This document shows positions 12,951 to 21,672 of a stretch of 64,000 nt of DNA, piece by piece. A program made the position numbers and the translations under genes. The notes below the pieces were generated by a model, which saw only the letters and a list, made by a program, of their open reading frames with translations, was not told where the DNA came from and did no database searches. Numbering within the stretch: position 1 is the first letter of the stretch; each line of letters begins with the position of its first letter. Source of the DNA: Falciphora oryzae (lineage: Eukaryota > Ascomycota > Sordariomycetes > Magnaporthales > Magnaporthaceae); assembly GCA_000733355.1 (NCBI GenBank), contig JNVV01000001.1, forward strand, positions 3,258,278 to 3,322,277. The letters run 5' to 3'.

Positions 12951-13803
12951 TCATAACACCAGCAGCAGAATCAAGAGAAGAATGAGGACGAATATCAGGA
13001 CGGCGATGCAGAAGCCGCTCCAGCGGTCCTCGTTGCGCCTGATGATGTACTGCAGCTTCTGCATGCCCGTCTGCAAGCGGTCGCCCACGCGGTCCGCGAG
13101 CCCGTCCACCACCTCGAGCATCTCGCGCTGCTCCTCCAGCTCGCGGCCCATGTCGTCGGCCTGTCGGCGTAGGTTGCCGACCGTCTGGAACACACCCTCG
13201 AGGTCCTCCTCCTGGTCGCGCATCATGTGGAGCTGCTGCTGGTGCTCGAACTCGGCATACGAGTCGCCGCCGCCGCCGTCGCCATCGGGGATCGCAAAGG
13301 CGTTGGGGTCCGGCAGGTCCGAGGAGCCGCCGGCGCGCTTCTTCTTCCCCGCGGCCGCCGCGGCCGCGTCGTCGAGCCTCTTGGCGAGCTCGTCGCGCAT
13401 GTCCTCAACCTCGCCGCCGACCTCCTGGACCAGGCGCTTGCGCCGCGTCACCTCGGCGGCGTCGAGGCCGAAGGCGGCCGGGTCCGACTCGACGGCCTTG
13501 ACGGACTCGACGAGGTCGGTCAGGTCCTCGGCCAGGGTCGCGAGGGCCGACTCGAGGTCGGACCGGGCCGAGGCCAGCTCCGGCGACGTCGCGGTGGTCA
13601 TCAGGGACCGGATGCGGAGGTACGAGGCGAAGAGCGGCCGGGCCGAGTTGAGCTGGGTGAGGACATCCCTGTTGCGCGCGGGCGAGGTGATCCTGTTAGA
13701 ACTTTGCGGGGCGGATGTTTGGAAGAGGGTGGTTGAGCTGTTGGGTGGGCGCTCACTGCTGGACCTGGAGGAACGGGTCCCCCTCGTTAGTTGAGGACAT
13801 CAT
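12951..13803 (-). CDS. tlg1: Tlg1/syntaxin-6-type Qc-SNARE
   Basis: Two exons, 13803-13757 and 13668-12951, encoding 254 aa (the second Met at 13800 is also possible). The N-terminus reads STNEGDPFLQVQQ followed by DVLTQLNSARPLF, the syntaxin-6/Tlg1 N-terminal helix signature. A SNARE heptad region spans about 165-225, with a central Gln in the zero layer (LEEQREML). A single C-terminal membrane anchor (FCIAVLIFVLILLLILLLVL) ends the protein. Role in the family: endosome-to-late-Golgi fusion with Tlg2 and Vti1. An upstream acceptor at 13693 is also in frame, but it coincides with the CTAAC branch site, so the acceptor at 13669 is preferred. The intron is about 88 nt. A Gly/Asp-rich linker (about 150) is longer than in yeast. 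Confidence 0.85.
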
Positions 13804-14548
13804 CCTGTTGCTGCTCTCCTCGGGTGTGTCGTCATCTGCGCGAGGGCATTTGGTTCGGCGCGCTGGCACGTGATAGCGGCCCTGGAAGGAGGTACCGGGT
13901 CGAAATGTGCTGTCGCAATCGTGCGGAGGTGGGAGATCCAGCCCGTCGGCCCCCGTCTGTTCGTCGGTAGTTCAACTCGATGCTGCGTGCGATCGAATGC
14001 GCGTCTCCGGGTCATCAGGGGTCCTCGGAGGATGTCTGGCCAGAGTCCAAAACGGAGTGCCTAGCTAGCCCCCGAATCCCGGTGGGTCCGCGGCTGGAGT
14101 GAAGCTGTCCAGTCGCAGTGGCCCTCTGATGCGGCCGCCCTGGTTGGCTGGAATGGGCGGTGCGACACTGTGTGTTAGCGTGCTCTCCCTTCAATCCCCG
14201 CCTTCTGAGCTGCTGTGACCGCCCTGTCCCAAGCGGGAATGCTCTTTTGGGGCTGGGGGGCAGAGCCAGACGCCGCACCAGCCGCCGGGGCCCCTTGGAT
14301 TGGCCTGCGTGGAGCCGTCCTCATTGCTTCTTGGCGGCTGCAGGGAGGTGAAGAGCTTTGAAACCCCGTTCTTGAAACGTGGTAGCTTCAATTCCTAGGA
14401 ACAAGTGCCCCCCACCTCCCAATTGGAACGAGTCGGTATAAGAGAGCGAGGGTCTTCCCCACCAACCATTGCCTCCTTTCCCATTCTCTCTTCTTTCCAC
14501 CAGAGAGAGACCAAGAGAGAGACCGCAGAAACAAGCAAAACAGTCACC
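13804..14548. other. Divergent promoter region TLG1/cyclophilin B
   Basis: No gene recognised. The right side carries a CCCAATTGG box near 14418 and a TATA-like element near 14437, then pyrimidine-rich DNA up to the cyclophilin start. Confidence 0.5.
14437..14442 (+). promoter_or_regulatory. TATA-like box of cyclophilin B gene
   Basis: TATAAG lies 112 nt before the cyclophilin ATG. A CCAAT motif lies about 18 nt upstream and a CT-rich stretch downstream, as is common around fungal transcription starts. This is inference from position and composition. Confidence 0.45.
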
Positions 14549-15450
14549 ATGTTCAACCTCCGGCGGTTCTTCGTGACCGCGACCCTCTTCATGGGGCTGG
14601 CCGTCCTCTGCTTCTCGCAGACGGTGGCCGCGGCCAAGGGTCCCAAGATCACCGCCAAGGTCTTCTTCGACATTGAGCACGATGACAAGCCCATCGGCCG
14701 CATCGTCATTGGCCTATACGGCAAGACCGTCCCCAAGACCACCGAGAACTTCCGCCAGCTAGCCCTCAAGCCCAAGGGCGAGGGCTACGAGGGCTCCACC
14801 TTCCACCGTGTCATCAAGGAGTTCATGATCCAGGGTGGCGACTTCACCAAGGGCGACGGCACCGGCGGAAAGTCGAGTGAGTACTAATGACCTTTTGCGA
14901 ACCCGGCCCCGAGCGACTGTTACTCCTTCACCTCAATTGCAGCCCCAGCTGTTTCCTGGCCTGCGCACTCCTACGGCAGGACCCGGATGGCCGCCATTGA
15001 CAGGAGTAAAATCGGAGTGGGTTACTGACACCGCCTGTTTGATCCTGCACAGTCTACGGCGACCGCTTCGAGGACGAGAACTTCAAGCTCAAGCACAGCA
15101 AGAAGGGCCTTCTGTCCATGGCCAACGCTGGCAAGGATACAAACGGCTCGCAGTTCTTCATCACCACCGCCATCACCACGTAAGCACTCCCCTCCGCCAC
15201 CTCCTCACGAGCCCCTTGTTTGCGCGCTCGCGCTTCTCTCCGGTTACTATGTACTGACTGTTTTCCTCTTCCTCACAGGTGGCTGGACGGCCGCCACGTC
15301 GTCTTCGGCGAGGTCCTCGAGGGCTACGACGTCGTCGAGAAGATCGAGAACGTCGACAAGGAGCCCGGCGACAAGCCCAAGAAGACGGTCAGGATCGCCA
15401 AGAGCGGAGAGCTTCCTGTCCCCGAAGAAGGTATTCACGTGGAGCTGTAA
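14549..15450 (+). CDS. cpr2: Cyclophilin B, ER peptidyl-prolyl isomerase (soluble HVEL form)
   Basis: Three exons, 14549-14876, 15053-15179 and 15279-15450, encoding 208 aa. A signal peptide (about residues 1-27, hydrophobic [16 protein letters not shown]) precedes a complete cyclophilin domain. Its active-site segments are [15 protein letters not shown] (catalytic Arg), SQFFITT and [12 protein letters not shown] (Trp of the cyclosporin pocket). The product catalyses cis-trans isomerisation of Xaa-Pro bonds during folding in the secretory pathway. The C-terminus is HVEL, an HDEL-like ER retrieval signal. A donor GTATTC at 15431 lies 20 nt before this stop and can be spliced to 15703, replacing the HVEL end with a membrane anchor (separate entry). 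Divergent from the Tlg1-type SNARE gene. Confidence 0.92.
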
Positions 15451-15702
15451 TCTCTCCTCTGTACATACCTGCCTACCTTTGCCCTGCCGTCCACCGGCTC
15501 GCCGTGCAACACACGGGTTTTAGTCATATATCCGCCTTTTTTGATTTCTGTCTTGCTAGGCTGGAACCGAATTAGAGGATATATAGACTGGGCACAAAAA
15601 AAGACGTGATGAGAATCATGAAGAACAGAAAAAAATAGAAGCTTGCAATCCTCCCACCCTTTCTCGGTTTTTACTGATTCTGTGACTTCTTCCTATTTGT
15701 AG

Positions 15703-15950
15703 CTGAATATGGCCATGCCGAGTGGGCAGCCGGGTTCAACGGCGAGCCCGCGGACCCTACAGACGCCAAGGCTCCCTCCAAGTCGACTCACCACGATGCT
15801 CCCAAGGCCGATGCTAGCGGTCCCGCCGCCTGGTCTGTCCTGCAAAAGGCCTTCTTCTTCGGCGTCATCCTCTCGGCCATTGCCTACTACGTGCGCTGGA
15901 CCAAGACCAGGGACTCGAAGCTCCCGGCTTACGAGAAGCACCTGGCCTAA
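15703..15950 (+). CDS. cpr2: Alternative last exon of cyclophilin B: membrane-anchored isoform
   Basis: If the intron 15431-15702 is removed (donor GTATTC, branch TACTGAT at about 15672-15678, acceptor TTTGTAG), the frame continues from codon Glu-Glu-Ala. It adds 82 residues, for 284 aa in total. The new tail has a Pro/Ala/Lys-rich linker, then one membrane helix (WSVLQKAFFFGVILSAIAYYV) and a short basic end (RWTKTRDSKLPAYEKHLA). Retaining the intron gives the 208-aa HVEL form. Both readings use good signals and fully open frames, so one gene could supply a luminal and a membrane-bound ER cyclophilin. I infer this from sequence alone; which form dominates is unknown. Confidence 0.72.
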
Positions 15951-16433
15951 AGCTGGCGGTCGTTGTAGCTCCTTTCTCCATCCCCACACCGACAAAGACG
16001 GCAGCAGCGGGGCGTGGCTGGCCATGTGCTCATTATTTCCATGTAGTTGTCCCCGTCGCTGGAAATCCATTCGGTTATCTTTTCTGCATTTGTTTTATCG
16101 CATCTTGATTACCATCTGATTGAGAGGCCAACCTGAGCATGCGATGTGTAACCGCAATTTGTTCTTCGGCCAATTGCCTTTGTGTAGATTTGCGGAATAG
16201 AGTCGCGGGTATCACGTGCCAAGTATAAATCTGGTTTTGTCTGCGGGGAGGGACCATGGAAGAAATCCATCCAGAATGCTGGAACGGAGAAACGCGCATG
16301 ACAGCCCGGCAGTCGACCAACGTACCAAACGCGCCTGGATAAAATCTTCGGAGATCAATAGATTTCCGGAAGGAAGTGGGCAATTTTAAGGGCGACTAAA
16401 ACCTGCGGAAACAGAAAAAAAAAAAAAAAAACC
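15951..16433. other. 3' region of cyclophilin B and promoter of TRM112
   Basis: No coding sequence recognised. A run of 17 A at 16415-16431 ends two bases before the TRM112 ATG and would lie in its 5' leader. Confidence 0.5.
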
Positions 16434-16905
16434 ATGAAGATTCTCAGCCTCAACTTCCTCACCTGCGCGGTGAAGACATGCCGCGCATCGTCGAACTCTT
16501 TTCCCCTCCACCCCAAGGACGCCGAGCTGGTGCAAGACGACGTCGAGCTCAACGCCCAGCTCCTAGTCAACATCCTGCCGAGGATTGACTGGCCAGCGCT
16601 TTGCACCACTTCGACCGAGGTAAGCAGAGAGGCCTGGGGAAAAAAGAAGAAGAAAAAAAAAAAGAGAGAACAAATTCGGAGGGGAATCCCACTAACTTTG
16701 ACACCAGCTCGGATTCCCTGCGCTCCCATCGCAGCCGCCAACGGCAGAGGAGCTCAAGGCCGATGAGAAGATGCTGAAGGATCTGCACAATCTCCTCATC
16801 CAGACCCAAATCAACCAGGGAAAGCTGGTGTGCTCCAACTGCAATCACGAGTACGCCATCCGGGAGGGAATAGCAAACTTCCTGCTCCCCAGCCATCTTG
16901 TCTGA
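16434..16905 (+). CDS. trm112: TRM112 methyltransferase activator subunit
   Basis: Two exons, 16434-16619 and 16708-16905, encoding 127 aa, the normal family length. The N-terminus MKILSLNFLTC is characteristic. The zinc-binding cysteines appear as C-x4-C near residue 11 (TCAVKTC) and C-x2-C near the end (VCSNCNHEY), followed by the conserved IREGIANFLLP. Trm112 is the common partner of tRNA, rRNA and eRF1 methyltransferases (Trm9, Trm11, Bud23, Mtq2). The 88-nt intron has donor GTAAGC and branch CTAAC and contains an A-rich tract. Convergent with BIG1. Confidence 0.95.
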
Positions 16906-17316
16906 ACCGAAAGGACGGACGTGTGCCTGCGTCGTGGGGACATTTGCGTATTGGGTTTCTCTTGGAGTTCTGGTTGTGATTTGAGGGAGGAAAATAGAAG
17001 AACGGATATCACCGGCTGGTAGATGCACACATACACGTGTGGCATGTCGGCCCAGGAAGTAAGAGGGAGCAGACCGCGGACGGTAGAGGTACATGGCCCC
17101 TTGGTACACTATCGCAATTTAACGATACCCATATAACAAAAAAACACTCGAATGGCGAGCAGAATTACCGACCGAACTGATCGCTCTGTACTCTGAATAT
17201 GCACAAATCACAAGCCCGTAACTCCCTACCCCAACTGTCCTTGGTGACGTACATCCTCCAGGGGGAAACTGCCCCGGAAACAAAGGGAAAGAAATCGACA
17301 TCCTCAGGATACCACT
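16906..17316. other. Convergent 3' region TRM112/BIG1
   Basis: Contains the 3' UTRs of both genes. No additional gene or repeat recognised. Confidence 0.6.
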
Positions 17317-18434
17317 TTAGTTATGCTTCTTCTGCGCCGCGGGCCCCATATCCTTCTCGAAGGCGCCGTACGGCACCTGCAGGCTGCCGAGGGCCATGAG
17401 AGCGACGTAAAGAATCGAGACGATGATCAGCAGGGCGATAAATCCCATGAACACGCCTAGGTTCTGTTAGTTTCAAACATGGTAGCTTGCATCGAGGACA
17501 TGCGACGCGTCCATGGAAGTGACTTACCAGGCGTGAAGAACTGGTACTTCTGGAACAGGCCCGTAGGCACCGGACGGTGCGTCGAGTTGCCACCCGCCGC
17601 CCTCACCTGGACAAGGGGTGGCACCGACTGCCGCCTCAGCTCCATGTGTACCGGCTCGGCGAACTCGGCCTCGTAGGGCTTGAACTTGTTCGGGTTGGAG
17701 AAGTAGATGGCCGTGTAGTCGCCCTCGCCCTCGGCATTGTCCAGGATCTTGCCGAGTTCTTGGTCTGTCGGGGTGCTTTCTGTCAGCCGATCGCCCAGCC
17801 TCGAAGTGTCCGTCTCGAGCCCCGAAGCACGTTCACGCGAGGCGCCCACTCACCATTCTCCTCAAGGACTGCGGCCCTCTCATCTGCGCCCCGCGACGAA
17901 GGGAGCTCCTTGAGAGTGTGCTCGATGACGCGGGCCTGCTTCCCCTGCTGCAGGCAGGCGGCCTTGATGTGCTGGCTGAAATCGTCGAATGAAAGGCTAC
18001 CGACAACTTCGGAGACTGAGAGGCGGGCCAGGGGCGCGTTGCGGAGCAGATTCGGGGCGCGCTGGCACTTGATGTCCTCGGAGGTGCACCGCAGATCCGA
18101 GGCGTGCACATTCGGCTGCGAGATGAGCAGGTATCGGTCCGTCGGGCAGGCGTCGAGCATGGCCTTGGCCGAGCGGAGAACCTGCGAGCTGCTCTGCAGC
18201 TGGTTCCAGTTCACGAAGGAGGGCCTTTCGATTCTATTAAAGGTCCGGGCGCGGTCAAGTCAGCCATTCTGTTGGTAGCTCTCCGGCGAAGTGCGCGTCT
18301 GAAGCATCGCGAGCGATGCCGAGTTTGGAACGGACATACTCGACGGTTGACATGAAAACAAAGGGAGACGAGTCGGAAAATGCGTGCGCCGACGACGCAA
18401 GCGCCAGAAGACTGGCACCTAATGAGAGATGCAT
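17317..18434 (-). CDS. big1: BIG1/Ac45-like ER membrane protein (cell wall glucan, V-ATPase related)
   Basis: Four exons: 18434-18340, 18233-17854, 17764-17528 and 17456-17317, encoding 283 aa. A signal peptide (MHLSLGASLLALASSAHA) opens the protein. A luminal domain with four or more Cys follows, then one C-terminal membrane helix (GFIALLIIVSILYVALMAL) and a short tail ending KKHN, which fits a C-terminal KKxx ER-retrieval signal. The FMSTVEYV start of the mature protein and the VFMGFI...PYGAFEKDMG tail match the BIG1/Voa1-Ac45 family. Role in yeast: BIG1 is needed for beta-1,6-glucan, and its relatives assist V-ATPase assembly in the ER. The Met at 18434 is chosen because it begins the signal peptide. 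All three introns have GTATGT, GTGAGT or GTAAGT donors. Divergent from RRP17. Confidence 0.85.
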
Positions 18435-19103
18435 TTTCAATTGTGTCGCAGGAAAAAAACGACTTGTTGGGCGATGAATGGCGTGGCGACCTGAAGCTGC
18501 GTCGTGTTCGCGGTCGATGTCAATGTCGTTGACTTGGGATTCGGTCTCAGCGCAAGCTGGGGATGACTGTGGCGTCATTGGGGGACGCGGACCAGAAATC
18601 AGGCCTCAAGCCACATTGGCACGGGCGCAAGCCTCACGCTGCGAGTGCGACGGGATTTGGGTTGGATTCCTGGCGCTTTTCGTAACAATTTCTAGTGAAT
18701 TTACTTTAATTTCTCTCGAATGCCATTTATTATACAGAAATACCCTTTTGTTATCATATCTTTTGTCCTCAGGTAGTAATTCCGAGGAAGACATGCCGCC
18801 GTGCTTCTACACGTGCGTGCAAATCCGGCACGGCAGTCAATGCAGTGGAGGCGGCCGGTGCTGCACGTCCAGTGCGGCGGTGACGGAGCTTCCCTTTCGC
18901 TGTAGCCCCTAAGCAGGGGTGCACGCGCCGAAAGCAAAAAAGTTTGGCGGGGCCTTGCCGTTGAGTCTCGGCAAGCTCAAATCCAGCCACCCGTCGGCGA
19001 CAACATATACAGAAACATTTTCAGCGCCACTTGGACTCTTAGACAGGAGATAGGACCACCAACCAGGCAGCCTCCTTTATTCGCCCTACAAAAAAATCCC
19101 AAG
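18435..19103. other. Divergent promoter region BIG1/RRP17
   Basis: No gene recognised. An AT-rich patch at about 18685-18775 may mark the promoter core. Otherwise nothing specific. Confidence 0.5.
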
Positions 19104-19848
19104 ATGTTCGCCCAGCCCCGACCGAAAAAGCCGCTGTTGGTTCCGTCCAAGAAGCGCAAGGCCGCCCCCAGCATCGAGGAGATATCTTTCGACAACACCG
19201 CGCGCGCCGATTATCTCACCGGGTTCCACAAGCGCAAACAGGAGAGGATAAAAAAGGCACAGGAAATCGCCGCCGAGAAGGCGCGCAAGGAGAAGATAGA
19301 GCTGAGGAAACAGGTACGGGCAAATTGTCGTCGTGCTTTTCGTGGCGTGCCTCGGACTGGCTTTAGAGAACTGACCGGATATCACATGGCCACAGATCAG
19401 AGAGGAACGCAAGAAAGACATCGAAAACCATGTCCAGCAAGTGAATGCGCTCCTGCGGGAAGCACAAATGGCCGGCCATCATGGCGACTCCCCCGAAGAC
19501 GGGTCCGACAACGAGTGGGGTGGATTCGCTGACCCTCCACCGGCTCTCGAGCCCATAAACTTCGAGGAGGAGTATATCGACGAGGACAAGTATACCACCG
19601 TCACTATCGAGTCGGTGAACGTGGACAGAGACGGGCTACACAAACCAGAAGCCGACGATTCAAGCGAGGGAGAGGACGAGGACGAGGCGCAGGCGAAGAA
19701 AGAGACGAAGGGCAGCAAAGAGGCCGCGAAGGCCAAGGATCAACAGCGTCCAAAGAAGAAAAAGAAGAAGTTCCGTTACGAGACAAAGCTAGAGAGGCGA
19801 GCGACGGAGAGAAAGCACAGGGCCAAGAAGCTCGCTGCTAGGTCTTAA
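19104..19848 (+). CDS. rrp17: RRP17/NOL12-type rRNA-processing protein
   Basis: Two exons, 19104-19313 and 19396-19848, encoding 220 aa. The N-terminal half contains the Nop25/Rrp17 signature EEISFDNTARADYLTGFHKR followed by a long Lys/Arg/Glu coiled coil running into IREERKKDIENHVQQVN. The middle is acidic and the C-terminus is a Lys-rich nuclear or nucleolar localisation tail (PKKKKKKFRYETKLERRATE). The family works in 60S pre-rRNA 5' processing and export. The 82-nt intron has donor GTACGG and acceptor CACAG. Convergent with tropomyosin. Confidence 0.9.
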
Positions 19849-20261
19849 GAGAACTTAAGAGTAATACATAGCGCAACCTCGAGCGCTACGTTCCAGAGCC
19901 CATACGTCGCTACCCGCTCTGGGGATAAGCTTGCGCCAAATCGCAGCGACGAGGTCGTTGTTTGGCAACGACAAGGCTTCCCCATACAACACTATATTAG
20001 TTGACTTCTTGATCCTGCCTACTGGAGAAGCCTGCATATAAAAACTCGCACAACGGCCTCCTCAATCCACTTGACGGCCCCAAGGCAAATATCTGCAACG
20101 AATCCCGCAATGCAGATGTGTTTGTTGGTCGATTCGGTTTGCAGGGGCGTGTAGAAATCAGGGGGTAAAGCGATACATGAACCCAGGAAGCTTCCACCAA
20201 CGACTTGCACAACAAATACCTGCCCAGGAGTCTAGGTAGGTCGGTTCTCGAAAGGAAATAT
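19849..20261. other. Convergent 3' region RRP17/tropomyosin
   Basis: 3' UTR sequence of two genes. Contains one TCTAGGTAGG element at about 20231-20240. No coding potential recognised. Confidence 0.55.
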
Positions 20262-21013
20262 CTAGATGTTTCCGACTTCGGACAGCAGGTCCTCCAGCTC
20301 CTTCTGAGTCTTGGCGTACTTCTGGGCCATCTCCTCGTATTTCGTCTCCCAGCTGTCCCTCTCGGACTCGAGAGCCTGGACTTTGCGCTCGAAGTGGCCG
20401 GCTTTGACGTCGGTTTGACGAAGCCTAGGGGAAAAGAGATCAAAGTTAGCACCGTGGCGGAGGGAAAAACATGCGGTGAACAGTCAGGAAACGCAAACTC
20501 ACTTCTCGTTAGTCTCCCTGAGTGTCTTGTCTGCCTCCTCGGCCTCCTCCTCCAGCAACTGCAGCCTGCGAGTAAGGCTCTCATTCTGCGTACCTGCCGT
20601 TTGGTTGTCGTCGTTCATCTTCTTCAGGTTCTTGACAGCCTCCTCGACCTTCTCGACCTCAGCCTCCAGGACGCCGTTCTTGTGCTGGAGCGAGGTAATC
20701 TCCTGCTCCTTGCTGAGGTTCTCCTGCTCGAGAACCTTCAGCTTGGCCTGGAGCTCCTCCACCTTGGCGTTGGACTCGTCGGCCTCCAGCCGGAGCTGGT
20801 TCATTTTCTGTGGTCATGGCAAACGGACGTGGGCAAAGCACGATGACAAACGGTCAGCAGCGCTGGTTTCTTTGACGCGCGCATCGCCGGGAGCTGCGTC
20901 GGTGCTGCGGGAAGCTTTGATGACATGATCGCGAGTGGGGTTCGGTCGAGGGGGCGGGCAGCTGCCAGAGCGACCCATCAAGACGTCGAACTCACCTCCT
21001 TGATACGGTCCAT
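20262..21013 (-). CDS. tpm: Tropomyosin
   Basis: Three coding exons, 21013-20996 (six codons, MDRIKE), 20807-20503 and 20424-20262, give exactly 161 aa, the length of S. pombe Cdc8 and yeast Tpm2. The whole product is an uninterrupted alpha-helical coiled coil with clear heptads (KMNQLRLEADESNAKVEELQ onward) and ends LEDLLSEVGNI. Tropomyosin coats formin-made actin cables and regulates myosin and cofilin access in hyphal tips and septa. Splice sites are canonical. The intron after the first six codons is 188 nt and is preceded by a long leader. Divergent from the securin candidate, with a shared 0.66-kb promoter region. Confidence 0.94.
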
Positions 21014-21672
21014 GGCGGGCGGTTTCGAAAGCGACGACGGGATGTGTAGAAAAGGCGTGCGATATCGTAGGGAGTTCCCTAGGCAGCTTGGTTTCTGGCT
21101 TTGGCTTTGTGGGATGCGATCGTAGGTAAAGAAGACGGTTTGGACAAATGGGAGAGGAGGGTTCCAGATGTGAGGTGAGACCGGGAAGACCTCGTGAAAT
21201 TGGCACTTGCCCCTCCAGACCCTTCCAGACACGCATGCGTGCGCTGGCTTGCAAGGAAGGTCCACCCAAATGCTGAGCCGGAAAGTGCGCTAGTGGTGGG
21301 GTGGCGGCTGCGGCCAGCCTAAAGGCCGACGGTTTCAGCGAAATCTGGGTCGTTACCCTGCCAACGCTAGCCGACAATAAACCCCTGGTCAACATCGCCC
21401 AAATTAACATGTACCGAGCTTCACTCAGCTGAAGAATCAAGTCACCCAACACGAAAGTCTGGTTGTCACAAGACGCGTACCCACTGTCCGGATATTGGTT
21501 CCCCTAATACGGGAGATTTCGATCAGTTTTTCCATGATTTCGCTTGGCTCCTCCTGAGATCAAATCTGGTGATCCTGCCAGTCGATTTCAACGTTCACGC
21601 CTCAATATTTGCGTCCCCGAAACCAGAAGCTCACGCATCTGAGCCCTGTGGGAGAAAAGAGCATCAGCAGCC
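21014..21672. other. Divergent promoter region tropomyosin/securin
   Basis: No gene recognised. It contains the leaders of both flanking genes. Confidence 0.5.

Noticed and set aside
13691..13695. Upstream acceptor for the TLG1-like intron
   Set aside because: It coincides with the CTAAC branch site, and using it would add eight residues not expected between VQQ and DVLTQL.
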